Part shown: positions 45,190 to 54,225 of the stretch, piece after piece
Numbering within the stretch: position 1 is the first letter of the stretch
Layout: the number at the start of each line of letters is the position of its first letter
NCBI RefSeq assembly: GCF_000153285.1
Contig: NZ_CH724168.1
Coordinates: forward strand, 541,823-605,822
Length of the DNA: 64,000 bases
Source: Synechococcus sp. WH 7805
Lineage (GTDB): Bacteria; Cyanobacteriota; Cyanobacteriia; PCC-6307; Cyanobiaceae
Direction of reading: 5' to 3'
Position numbers and translations under genes: made by a program
The notes under the pieces: generated by a model
The model's database searches: none
The model's input: only the letters and a program-made list of their open reading frames with translations
Told to the model about the DNA's origin: nothing

Positions 45190-46126
45190 GCGAACCGCCA
45201 CAGCTGGATCCCTGTCCAGCTGTGCAACCGAAGCAATGATCCGCAACGGCAATCGGCTGATCGACCAATCCATCCTGCGTGCTCAACAAATCTGCGAGAA
45301 CGGCAGGCTCTGCGCCGACTGAACAACCAAGTTGTTGGTTGAAATCGCAGTCATGAAGTGCGCCGGTCCAGCTGACACTGATCAGCGTCCGACACATCAC
45401 CCCATCCAGATTGTCGGAACAATGCGCCTCTCGAAGGAGGTTTTGATAACCCTCCAACTCTCCGCTGACCTCCAGGTCACGAGCAAAACGCTTGATCGGC
45501 ATGTTGGCAAGCGTCAGCAGATGATGAAAAGAAATCCCGTGGGATGCCATCAATTGCTCCCTGTATTGCTCTTCCAAAGACCGCTGGGGCGGAGGCAAGG
45601 AAGGACCTGATGGGTTGTAAACAAGATCCAGTTCCAGAGGAGACCCTGGCATTCCGTATCCCAAGCGATTCAGAACTTTCAAGGCATCAAGACTGCGCTC
45701 GAACACACCTCTGCCCCGCTGCAGATCGACCCGTTCCTGTTCATAACAAGGAAGCGAGGCCACGATGCGCACACCTGACTCGGCGAGGAACTCAGCAAGT
45801 GATTCCTGCCCAGGTTCCGACAGAATGGTGAGGTTGCAGCGATCAATCACAGCAACGCCCAGGGCGCGGGCGGCACGTACAAGGTCTCTGAACTGCGGAT
45901 GAAGCTCGGGGGCACCCCCTGTCAGATCAAGGGTTTTCAACTGGCAGTGCCTCAGGACCTGCGGAATGAGCTCCACCTGGTGAGACTCCATCATTTCCGT
46001 ACGCCAGGGACCTGCATCCACATGGCAGTGACGACAGCTCTGATTACAGCGGTAGCCAAGATTCACCTGAAGTGTTTCAAGGCGTCGTCGTCGTAAAGAC
46101 GGGAATGGCGAGGGCAGAACATTCAT
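45182..46126 (-). CDS. arsS: Radical SAM protein ArsS (arsenosugar biosynthesis)
   Basis: A 314-residue radical SAM enzyme. The CxxxCxxC cluster-binding motif is RCNQSCRHC near residue 30, followed by DLTGGAPELHPQFR. The C-terminal DUF3641 part has RTLISVSWTGALHDCDFNQ and a Cys-rich end (CFGCTAGQGSSC). ArsS is proposed to transfer the deoxyadenosyl group to dimethylarsinous acid in arsenosugar synthesis. ATG 46126 is preferred; a reading 25 residues longer adds atypical sequence. Confidence 0.9.
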   Translation of the reverse strand: MNVLPSPFPSLRRRRLETLQVNLGYRCNQSCRHCHVDAGPWRTEMMESHQVELIPQVLRHCQLKTLDLTGGAPELHPQFRDLVRAARALGVAVIDRCNLTILSEPGQESLAEFLAESGVRIVASLPCYEQERVDLQRGRGVFERSLDALKVLNRLGYGMPGSPLELDLVYNPSGPSLPPPQRSLEEQYREQLMASHGISFHHLLTLANMPIKRFARDLEVSGELEGYQNLLREAHCSDNLDGVMCRTLISVSWTGALHDCDFNQQLGCSVGAEPAVLADLLSTQDGLVDQPIAVADHCFGCTAGQGSSCGGSLS

Positions 46127-46130
46127 GGCG

Positions 46131-46481
46131 TCAGGGTTCAATTTTAAGGACGCCGCTATCAATGATCCGCAGCCATCCGGTCGAGTAACGCCACCGTTCA
46201 AGCATCACCTTGGGTCTGTCGGTGAGCAGCACACGGCTTGCACTTCCCTGCTGGTCACGCGTCACGGTGAGGCCACAGGCGGACACTTTTTGCCAACGTC
46301 TTTGATAGAGGATTTCGCTGTAGCGACGTCCAACACGTCGAAAGCGTCGACCACGAACCGATCCATCCTCCGACCAGGTCTCCAGCTGCAAACCACCCAG
46401 AGGGGCATCGCCACGCTGACCCTGGCGGATCACCAGAGAACTGCCAAGACGAGGAAGAGCGCAGTCTGCAGAATTCAGCAA
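46131..46481 (-). CDS. Hypothetical protein
   Basis: A 116-residue, strongly basic protein (GSVRGRRFRRVGRRYSEILY, RVLLTDRPKVMLERWRYSTG) with predicted beta-rich character. I do not recognise a family. Its stop lies four bases before the arsS start on the same strand, suggesting co-transcription. It is divergent from the gene at 46520, 38 bases away. Confidence 0.6.
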   Translation of the reverse strand: MLNSADCALPRLGSSLVIRQGQRGDAPLGGLQLETWSEDGSVRGRRFRRVGRRYSEILYQRRWQKVSACGLTVTRDQQGSASRVLLTDRPKVMLERWRYSTGWLRIIDSGVLKIEP

Positions 46482-46519
46482 ATTGATCCATCATCGGTAT
46501 GCGATTTTGAGCTGCAGCT

Positions 46520-47431
46520 GTGCGCATCTGGCCGCTGATCGCACTCGGAGTATTCGCCGGGATCGCCGGGGGAATCAGTGCCCGCATCTTCAGTGGCGGA
46601 GCCTTGAACTGGCCTGAGCCGTCAACTGAACTGATCACGGTCCTGCGCAAACAGCCGCCGCCCCAACCCCCATCACGGGATGAGATTGCTCGCTTCGTCC
46701 CTGATCAACGTGCCGAACTCGTCCGAGCGAACGGAGACCCCATCGCAGTTGAATACAGCAGTGTGATTTTGGATCCTCGCTGGATTGATCTGGAATTTTT
46801 CGGAGGTTGGAACCGGGAATTCGAAGCCAATGAGGATCCCGAGGCCCTGCTTTTTTTCACCGGCCCAACCTTCGAAAAGCAGTTCGGCCGGGGGGAACTG
46901 GATATGGCTCTCCATGGCGATCTGATGCTGAGCAATGGAACCTGGCGGGCTGGAAATCGAGCGGCGGCGGCTGGAAGGGCCTACATCGCCATTACAAGTG
47001 AAGGAGAACTGGTCTTCGGATACGGGGATCTCACACCGTCTCGAGAGGAGAAATTCCGTCTCTTTGTTGGTGGATTGCATGCCTTCAGTCATCAAGATCA
47101 GATTCCTCCAGCCGACTATCGCGGTGTCTACGGAGAGATGAGGCTGGCCGACGTTCGCATCATCTATGCACTGCGATCCGATGGCGCTCTTGAAGTGATT
47201 GAGACAGCCGACGGTGTCCATTTCAATGACCTCAAGCTGCTGGTGGAACAACGCAACTTCACGGCAGCCTTTCTGCCCGACCATGCCTCGAAATCCCGGC
47301 TGATCGTTCCGGGCACCAGGCCGTGGAGTGAGGAACAGGCCGTCTGGGTGAGTGGAGGCAAACCTTCCATCACCCAGTTGCCGTTCATGCTGAGAGTGCT
47401 CGCCCGTGATGCGCTTCCGCAAGCGCGATAA
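46520..47431 (+). CDS. Membrane-anchored conserved hypothetical protein
   Basis: A 303-residue protein with an N-terminal anchor or uncleaved signal (IWPLIALGVFAGIAGGISAR), a short Pro-rich linker, then a ~250-residue mixed alpha/beta domain (VILDPRWIDLEFFGG, DMALHGDLMLSNGTWRAGNR, AYIAITSEGELVFGYGDL). The loop NGTWRAGNR...AYIAITSEGEL faintly recalls phosphodiester-glycosidase-fold proteins, but no diagnostic motif confirms it. Start is GTG 46520. The 3' end overlaps convergent stpA by 47 bases. Confidence 0.72.
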   Translation: MRIWPLIALGVFAGIAGGISARIFSGGALNWPEPSTELITVLRKQPPPQPPSRDEIARFVPDQRAELVRANGDPIAVEYSSVILDPRWIDLEFFGGWNREFEANEDPEALLFFTGPTFEKQFGRGELDMALHGDLMLSNGTWRAGNRAAAAGRAYIAITSEGELVFGYGDLTPSREEKFRLFVGGLHAFSHQDQIPPADYRGVYGEMRLADVRIIYALRSDGALEVIETADGVHFNDLKLLVEQRNFTAAFLPDHASKSRLIVPGTRPWSEEQAVWVSGGKPSITQLPFMLRVLARDALPQAR

Positions 47432-48596
47432 ACCAATTCACATACCGCTCCGGGCCTTCAGGGATGCAGACATCAAACCGCAGTGAGTCGTGTGGATCAC
47501 TGATCCCTTCGAAGCAACCATCAAGCAGGGAAGGACGATCCACTTCCCCGCCGCTGCTATCGACGAGGACTACGCGGTTGTGGTGCCCATAACTCTCTCC
47601 AAGCTCCTGGAGAAGGGTGAGAAATCCGCGGTCACTGCCACCACGTAACCAACCCTCCCCTGAAGGACAAGGCGTTGAGGTAACGGTGTCGCCAACGCCA
47701 ACAAGGTGGGGCATCAGGTCCTTGGCAATGCGCTCATGGCAGAGCGCGAGCAGTGCCCCATGGTCGTGTGGAGCTGTACGCACGTTGAAGTTCTCACCCA
47801 AGGGTGCCTTACCAGTTCGATTGGCAATGTGGCGATTGATCAAGACCAACAATCCAACTTCCTTGATTGCCCCCCGCAGCATGAACTGAATATCGGTGCT
47901 TCCCACATCGCCGGCTTCAGATGGTTTGAGGCGCTCAAGACCTTCCTGATCCCGTCCAAGGTTCGGAGCCACATGCAAAAAGAAGGAATGGCCCAGACCT
48001 TCGGCTGCTGCCATCGCCATCAACTGATCCATGAGCTCCTGAAGCATCGCCTGCAGCTGCCGTTGCCGAGCCACGTCATTCGGAATCAGGCTGAAGAGGC
48101 TGTTGAGATTGATGGTTGGCGAGACCTGGGTGTCGAGGATCGCCCGCTGAATCTCCATGGCCATCGCTTCGTCTCCGAGCTCGGGCATGACGGAAGGAAG
48201 GCGCTGGGCAAGAAGACCTTGCATACGCGTTGGCACCTGGGCGAGAAACGCCATCTCCGCATCACTGACGCCTGGATGGGTGAGCTCTCCGTAACAGTCC
48301 TGCAGCTGCACGCCACCAGCGGCCAGTCCCGGGAGGTAAAGGCCTTCCCGTGCGGCCGTTGCAGCATCACCAAGGGCAGCCTCCACAAGCCGGTTCACGC
48401 CACGGCGGCCCTCATGCTCTCCGTTGGTCAGAACTTGAAAGCGACCCTTCAATAGCGCGGCCGCTCGCACATAATCCGCTGGCATCCGGCGGGTGAGCGG
48501 ATCCTTCACCAGCGGCATGCAAACACCGTCCAGGTCCTGAACGATCAACAGATCAGAACTGGAGAGGAGCTCCTCATGGAGTTGGGCAAGATCCAT
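47385..48596 (-). CDS. stpA: Glucosylglycerol-3-phosphate phosphatase StpA
   Basis: A 403-residue enzyme that removes phosphate from glucosylglycerol phosphate, the last step in making the salt-protective solute glucosylglycerol. It shares the StpA landmarks LLIVQDLDGVCM with HAD-like Asp residues, DPLTRRMPADYVRA, VLTNGEHEGRRGV, EGLYLPGLAAGGVQ, FLHVAPNLGRD, DIQFMLRGAIKE. ATG 48596 gives the family start; a reading 20 residues longer is less likely. The gene is strong evidence for a salt-adapted cyanobacterium. Confidence 0.92.
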   Translation of the reverse strand: MDLAQLHEELLSSSDLLIVQDLDGVCMPLVKDPLTRRMPADYVRAAALLKGRFQVLTNGEHEGRRGVNRLVEAALGDAATAAREGLYLPGLAAGGVQLQDCYGELTHPGVSDAEMAFLAQVPTRMQGLLAQRLPSVMPELGDEAMAMEIQRAILDTQVSPTINLNSLFSLIPNDVARQRQLQAMLQELMDQLMAMAAAEGLGHSFFLHVAPNLGRDQEGLERLKPSEAGDVGSTDIQFMLRGAIKEVGLLVLINRHIANRTGKAPLGENFNVRTAPHDHGALLALCHERIAKDLMPHLVGVGDTVTSTPCPSGEGWLRGGSDRGFLTLLQELGESYGHHNRVVLVDSSGGEVDRPSLLDGCFEGISDPHDSLRFDVCIPEGPERYVNWFIALAEAHHGRALSA

Positions 48597-48756
48597 CCGA
48601 AACACCTCGATCGCTAAACCGGTCGTCACGATCCCACGATCAGGCCATCCAGCCAATCACTCACTTGAGGCAGCTTGCCGGAACGGATGAGATGGATCGT
48701 GGCCACTGCTTAGGCTTAGGCATCAAGGCTTGATCAAAGGAGGTTGCGCCGAACGC

Positions 48757-50286
48757 ATGAACACGGCCCTGAACAGCAACGGCTTCTTCCCTCGCAGCTT
48801 GGATGGCGATCTGGTTCGGCAACGCATCCGCGATCTTGAGTCAGGGAAAGTGGGCTTCTACAGCGTGGGGTTGTACCCCGCCTCACTTGCCTACAACTGC
48901 GCTATGCAGCAGGACGAACCTGCGTCACTGCTGCTGGCTGCCCGCCCTGGGAGAGAACTTATGGGTGCCTTCTCCCAGGATGCTCTCGATGGGATGGACC
49001 CGGATCACGTTGCCAGCGTGGAGCGGATGGGAAGTCATCTCCAAAACGGTCAGCGCTGTCCCAACACCCTCAAGGACCTGTTGCAGCGCTGCGAGCTGGT
49101 TGTTCTCAGCGCAAACAGCAATCACGTGGAGGAAGACCTGCAGGAAGCCTGCCGATTGCGTGAGGAACTCGGCCGTGAACATGTGGTTCTGGCCTGCCTA
49201 GCCGGGTCATTCAGCCACGACCACATCGCCAACGAGTCGTATGTGCTCTGTGAGAAAGTCCCCAATCTCGGATTCTTCTCCGGATTCCATCGGCACGGGG
49301 CACTGCGCAACCCCCACGACAGCTTCACGGCCAACTTCTGCCACCCCAGTGCCCTCACAGCCCTGCTTGCAGCACGGATGCTGGATCGCCTCTCCCCGAA
49401 TATCCAGGTCTCACCTGGGGTTCACAACATCGAGGGGCAATACATCAAAGCCGCCAAGAACATGTCATCGGTGTTCGCTGGTTTCGGCTACACCTACCAC
49501 CACGACAATCCCGGGGTTCTCCCCACCTTGCTCACCCTGCTGCTGGATCAATGCCTCGATCAGGCAGCCACCGTGTCGATGGCTCGCCGGAACAGGCAAA
49601 GCCTCTACAACCGGCAACCCTTTCCCCTCACTGAACTCGGCTACGGGGTCCAGAGAATCGAAGCCGCTCTTGTTCGAGGAGGGGATATGGAGAAGGTGCG
49701 GGATCACACCTTTGCCCAACTCACGGCGATGGTCGCCGATGTCCGCGGCAGCATGATGCGTCCTGTTTCCGGAAAGCCAACCCGGAATTTCCAGGCAGGA
49801 CAAGTGCTCGCCGAACACATGCGCGCGGAGCAACGCTGCCCTCAATCCATGGAGGAACTGGAAAACTGGTGCGAAAACGCTGGCTTGCGCAAGGGAGGAC
49901 TTGAGGGACTCAAAGCACTGCGCTACTGGCCTCAGATCGCCCGAAAATATGCGATTCCTGTCCATGACGCCTCCATGGTGAACCTTCTGTATATGGCGAT
50001 CTATGGCCAATCCAGCACCAAGGATGTGGCCTTTTCGGTGATGACCGAAAGCCGGGAGCTTTCGAATTACTGTCAGGAATCTGTTCGCCCCACGCACAGC
50101 CGTCGCTACGCGGACGCGCTTCAAAACCTTGATCAGCCAGAAGCGATGGACCTGGTGGTGAATGCGGTGATCGCTGACAACGCTCGCCGGTTAATCCGAG
50201 ACGACTCAGGACTAGAGGAGTCGGAGGCCAACGCCGAGCCTCCCGCCTATCTCAAGGCCATGAATGTGATTGAAAATGCGCTCTGA
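48757..50286 (+). CDS. Glycerol-3-phosphate-dehydrogenase-like protein
   Basis: A 509-residue protein. The N-terminal region is Rossmann-like but the glycine motif is unusual (GKVGFYSVGLYPASLAYN). Later parts follow the GpsA-type pattern: LVVLSANSNHVEEDL, VVLACLAGSFSHD, then NIEGQYIKAAKNMSSVFAGF, where GpsA has its active-site Lys. About 170 extra C-terminal residues follow. ATG 48757 has a good AGGAGG site 13 bases upstream. It is divergent from stpA, and glycerol 3-phosphate is the acceptor for glucosylglycerol synthesis, so a linked role is attractive but unproven. Confidence 0.7.
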   Translation: MNTALNSNGFFPRSLDGDLVRQRIRDLESGKVGFYSVGLYPASLAYNCAMQQDEPASLLLAARPGRELMGAFSQDALDGMDPDHVASVERMGSHLQNGQRCPNTLKDLLQRCELVVLSANSNHVEEDLQEACRLREELGREHVVLACLAGSFSHDHIANESYVLCEKVPNLGFFSGFHRHGALRNPHDSFTANFCHPSALTALLAARMLDRLSPNIQVSPGVHNIEGQYIKAAKNMSSVFAGFGYTYHHDNPGVLPTLLTLLLDQCLDQAATVSMARRNRQSLYNRQPFPLTELGYGVQRIEAALVRGGDMEKVRDHTFAQLTAMVADVRGSMMRPVSGKPTRNFQAGQVLAEHMRAEQRCPQSMEELENWCENAGLRKGGLEGLKALRYWPQIARKYAIPVHDASMVNLLYMAIYGQSSTKDVAFSVMTESRELSNYCQESVRPTHSRRYADALQNLDQPEAMDLVVNAVIADNARRLIRDDSGLEESEANAEPPAYLKAMNVIENAL

Positions 50287-50294
50287 ACCGATGG

Positions 50295-52967
50295 CTACAC
50301 AGGCGGAAGCATCACGCAGGAATCAGCAATCTCGCGGTAGGGGTCTGGATCACAGCTCAGCACGACCACCTGAAGCCCAAAGTCAACAGCTTGGCGCAAC
50401 ATCGTCAGGACTGAAACCAAACGCTTGGGGTCGGTATTGGTGAAGGCATCGTCGAACAGCAGGGGCAGGCAACCGTCATGACTGCTGCGCAGGGTGTCGG
50501 CCATCGCCAGGCGCAGAGCGGCATTGAACTGCTCCTTCATGCCTCCACTGAGCTGGGCAAAATCAAATGACCGCCCGGATCGTTGCAGCCGCAGGGCATT
50601 CAAGCCTTCAGTGGGATCGACATTCAGCTCACACTCGTCCGAGGCCTCCAGGAGTAGAGGAGCCATAAAGCGATTGATGCTTTGCCTGAGGGGCATGGAA
50701 TAGCGCCTGGACAGATCCCGTCGCGCCTCCTGGAAACGCCTCAGAAGCAGCTGGCGCGCCTCAGCCACCAAAGTTGCCTGCTGTTCAGCCCGGATCGCCA
50801 GATCCCTTGCGGCTGCTGTCTCCTCAACCAGCGCGTGCAAGTCGCTACGGCCGAGACGATCGCAACGCTCAAGCAGGCCACCTTGTTCACGATTGAGATC
50901 CTCACGTCGACGGGAAAGAGTGTGTTCTTTCTGTTCAAGAGAGGCGAGCTGCATCTTGGCGTCGGCCGTTCGATCAAGACCAGCCTCGGCAGCCAGCGCG
51001 AAAAGCTTGGACTGCTGCACGCGGCTTGTCTCCATCAGAACGTCCAGCTGACGCTGGATCTGTGCCGATTCACCGTGAGTCTCCACCAAGGCTTGGCGTT
51101 GTTGGCGTCGTTGAAGCTGCTGGGCTTCCAGGCGTTCCACAGTCACCCGTCGCTCTTGCCGTTCCGACTGAACAGCGATCAGGGTGCGTTCCAGGGCCTC
51201 AAGGCCCGCGCGAAGCGTCCGTGTCTGCTCCTGGACGGATTTATAGGAGGCCCGGCAGTCGAGGAGTGCCTGATCTAGAGCCGTGGCATCCATCGTGAAC
51301 GCTGTCTCCGGTTCGAGGTCCTGCTGAAGGGCTGACAGTTTTTGCCGCAGGGTTTCAAGGGATTCATTGCCGTCACCTTGGGCAGGACGCTGCTGATCCA
51401 ACTGCTGGAGGCGCGCATTCACAAGAGCGAGCTCCTGGGTGAGTTTTTGCTGCTGAGACAGCTGCTCCCTGGCCTCATCCAGGGATGACGCGCCCCACTG
51501 ACGCAGTCCTTCGTCGAACGCCGCCTGGAGTTGTGAGCGCTCAGTGGTCAGTGAGGCCATGCCTGTGCCTTCTCCGGGAATCACCTGCACCATCACCCCC
51601 CCACCAACTTGGAGTCGGAACGCCCCGGAACGCTGCAGGGTCTGGCCTTCCAACAACGCATCACCATCGAGCACCACCTCCTGATCAGCCGCTTCCAGAT
51701 GAATGGACGACGCCATGCTGTTCAGTCGGATCTGCAGTTCTCGAAGACGCTCCTGCAAACGCTGCAGGGCAGACAAAGCCTCGTTGGTTTGTCCCGATGC
51801 AGCATCAATCTTGTTCCGGAGTGATGTCTGTTGCGATTGAAGCTGTGCCCGCAGATCATCCCGTTGTTGATGGTCACGAATCCGGGTTTCGAGGGTCCGG
51901 AGCTCCTGCTGTCGACGCAGTGCATGACCGCGCTCCTCAAGCGCATGTCGCTGCTCTTCTAGAGCGTTGAGAGAGGCCTGCCTCATTTTGAGTTGCTCGG
52001 ACTGCTGTGTGGCCAGCACCACCGCTTTCTCCAGATCGTGGCGGTGGGCCTGGATTGAACAGCTTGTCGACTCTGTTTCGGCATCAAGAGACTTCAGGCT
52101 CTTGAGTTGCTGCTTGAGCTGTTGTTCCTCCTGAATCAGCGGTGCGAGCGACCGCTGCAGATCGAGCAGGGTGGTTAGCCGGCTGCGCTGCTGTCGTAGT
52201 TCAGGAACAGCGCCAGTTTCAAGATCTCGCAGGGCCTGCTCATTGCGATCGAGCTCTTCGCAGGCCGATTCATAGATCTCCAGCTGTTGGCACGCGTCCT
52301 GATGGCGCTGCTCAGCCTGCTGCAACTCCTGACGCCGCTTCCAGAGTTCGCTCTGCTGCTTGACGCCACGACTGGTGAAGCTGGAAGCGACCAACGCCTC
52401 CAGCTGATCGTGAATGTCTTGATCCAGGGGTGATTGCAGTGATTCCGAAGCCTGGCTCTCCAAGGCAGCAATGAGGCCATTGAGGTCGTAATGGCTGCCA
52501 TCGAGATCAAGAAGATTGCGGCCTGCAAGCCCTTGCATCACCCAGAGATGGGCCCAGCGGCTGGGCAGGACCCGGTTCACTTGCCGACTGCCGATGATCT
52601 CCTCAACACCGAGCAGTGAAGCCAGGCGATCCTCGGCTTCTCCGCCCAGATGCGCTGACGCACCGATCCGACTGAGGCGGCAGGTGCCACCGGAACCACT
52701 GAAAGATTTCTGCAGAGACCAGTGATGCCCATCCGCTTCGAAGTCGAGTTCCACTTGGGGATGACCGGCATGCACCGCGGAGCGCAGATCACGAACGGCG
52801 GCACCGGTAGCTGTGGCACGCACGAACAACGTGCGATGCATGGCCTCCACCAGTGAGCTCTTCCCCGTTTCGTTGCCACCGCCGATCAACGTCAACCCCG
52901 GAGCAAACGCCACCTCCAGTTCTCGGTGGCGGCGCACACTCTCCAGCCGGCAGCGGATTAAGCGCAT
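50295..52967 (-). CDS. SbcC/YhaN-like AAA ATPase with long coiled coils
   Basis: An 890-residue SMC-like ATPase. Walker A GGGNETGKSS is at ~33-42, the ABC-type signature LSGGMKEQF near 815, and Walker B LPLLFDDAFTNTD near 850. The middle ~550 residues are heptad-rich, Gln/Leu/Glu-dominated coiled coil. It should pair with the SbcD-like nuclease gene just upstream, whose last 10 bases it overlaps, to process DNA ends or hairpins. It is shorter than classical SbcC and closer to the YhaN type. Confidence 0.88.
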   Translation of the reverse strand: MRLIRCRLESVRRHRELEVAFAPGLTLIGGGNETGKSSLVEAMHRTLFVRATATGAAVRDLRSAVHAGHPQVELDFEADGHHWSLQKSFSGSGGTCRLSRIGASAHLGGEAEDRLASLLGVEEIIGSRQVNRVLPSRWAHLWVMQGLAGRNLLDLDGSHYDLNGLIAALESQASESLQSPLDQDIHDQLEALVASSFTSRGVKQQSELWKRRQELQQAEQRHQDACQQLEIYESACEELDRNEQALRDLETGAVPELRQQRSRLTTLLDLQRSLAPLIQEEQQLKQQLKSLKSLDAETESTSCSIQAHRHDLEKAVVLATQQSEQLKMRQASLNALEEQRHALEERGHALRRQQELRTLETRIRDHQQRDDLRAQLQSQQTSLRNKIDAASGQTNEALSALQRLQERLRELQIRLNSMASSIHLEAADQEVVLDGDALLEGQTLQRSGAFRLQVGGGVMVQVIPGEGTGMASLTTERSQLQAAFDEGLRQWGASSLDEAREQLSQQQKLTQELALVNARLQQLDQQRPAQGDGNESLETLRQKLSALQQDLEPETAFTMDATALDQALLDCRASYKSVQEQTRTLRAGLEALERTLIAVQSERQERRVTVERLEAQQLQRRQQRQALVETHGESAQIQRQLDVLMETSRVQQSKLFALAAEAGLDRTADAKMQLASLEQKEHTLSRRREDLNREQGGLLERCDRLGRSDLHALVEETAAARDLAIRAEQQATLVAEARQLLLRRFQEARRDLSRRYSMPLRQSINRFMAPLLLEASDECELNVDPTEGLNALRLQRSGRSFDFAQLSGGMKEQFNAALRLAMADTLRSSHDGCLPLLFDDAFTNTDPKRLVSVLTMLRQAVDFGLQVVVLSCDPDPYREIADSCVMLPPV

Positions 52968-54103
52968 GAAGTGGCGACGCAGAGCTGATGGAGTTCAATC
53001 AAAGCCTGCTCGATCAGTGGGTCAGCACCACCCTCGAGCTCTTGTTTCAAACCTGCGGCAATGCTGCTGAGGAGAGGACCATCGCTCCGGTTTAAACACT
53101 GATCGAGTTCTCCATCGGTTGGATGTCGCCGAAGCTCACCTCGCAAGCGCAGATGCAGAAGCTGCTCTGAAAGCTCTTCAAGAAGTGCTTGCAAACGACG
53201 ATGGGCGTCCAAGCCAAGCCGGCCGTTCAGTTCAAGTCGCAGTAGATCCCTGCCCACGCGACTGCCGATGCAAGCGTCGAGTTGATGGTGCAGGCGCTCC
53301 AGATCGGGCATCCCCTGGAGCTGCATGGTGATCCGATGCCAAGCAACCCGCCCTGTCGTGATCCTCTGAACCCGAGGATCGTCCCCCCTTGTGAGGTCGG
53401 CCAAAATCACCTGCGACCGCTGATCATCTGGACCCGTTGGGAATCGATCAGGCTCAGGTGTACCGCTGTACCAGGCATTGCTCTGAACCTGCATCAATCC
53501 ATGCCAGTCACCGAGAGCGATGTAATCAAGCTCTCCGGTGGGAAGTTGCTCCAGGTTCAAGGAATTGACATCAGTCCCTGAGCCGAAGCCCTGCACCGAT
53601 CCATGGGCCAGCAGAACGCGTGGAGCCTCTGGATCCAGATCCTGCCAGTTGAGCTGATCAAGCCAGCGCATCGGACCGACACTGTCGTGACGACGAAGCA
53701 GGGGACAGGGCAACAGGGTCAACCCCGCTCTGCTCATGGGCTCGGGTTGGGTCAGAAGCTCCAGATTCGGGGCCCGTTCACGCATCCGGCGCTGAAGATC
53801 CTCCCGCCGCCAGATACCACCCGCACCACCGTGGTCATGATTGCCGGGGATCACAAGAACAGGGCACGGCATCGCACCGATCAGCTCCATCACCTCCAAG
53901 ACCTCCGCGGCCGGAACGGTTGAGGAATCAAAAAGGTCGCCGGCCACGAGCAGGGCATCCACCGATTCATGGCGGGCAACGTCGCCGATGCGGCTGACGA
54001 CCTCGACACGTTCTCTCTGGAGACGAGCCTGTTTCTGAGGATCAGTAATCCATCGGTAGGGCTTGCCGATCTGCCAGTCAGCCGAGTGAAGAATGCGGGG
54101 CAC
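52958..54103 (-). CDS. SbcD/YhaO-like DNA repair nuclease subunit
   Basis: A 381-residue metallophosphoesterase of the Mre11/SbcD class. Motifs are HSADWQIGKPYRW at the N-terminus, VAGDLFDSS, IPGNHDHGG, LLAHGSVQGFG and ALGDWHG. GTG 54103 places HSADWQIG six residues from the start, as in the family; a reading 20 residues longer is possible. It heads a two-gene operon with the SbcC-like ATPase and is divergent from a phosphotransferase gene. Confidence 0.88.
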   Translation of the reverse strand: MPRILHSADWQIGKPYRWITDPQKQARLQRERVEVVSRIGDVARHESVDALLVAGDLFDSSTVPAAEVLEVMELIGAMPCPVLVIPGNHDHGGAGGIWRREDLQRRMRERAPNLELLTQPEPMSRAGLTLLPCPLLRRHDSVGPMRWLDQLNWQDLDPEAPRVLLAHGSVQGFGSGTDVNSLNLEQLPTGELDYIALGDWHGLMQVQSNAWYSGTPEPDRFPTGPDDQRSQVILADLTRGDDPRVQRITTGRVAWHRITMQLQGMPDLERLHHQLDACIGSRVGRDLLRLELNGRLGLDAHRRLQALLEELSEQLLHLRLRGELRRHPTDGELDQCLNRSDGPLLSSIAAGLKQELEGGADPLIEQALIELHQLCVATSCA

Positions 54104-54225
54104 GCGCTCCCTTGATGCTGTCGGAGCCCATGGTGCCGCCTCCCCGGCTGTTTTTCCGCACACTCCTTACTGGCAAATCGGCTGGAAGACGGCATGGTTT
54201 CGCTGTGAGACCCAGGCGATACACC

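Noticed and set aside
44851-45273. 140-residue open frame on the minus strand
   Set aside because: It runs antisense to the SepF-like gene and into two neighbouring genes; the sequence lacks any domain.
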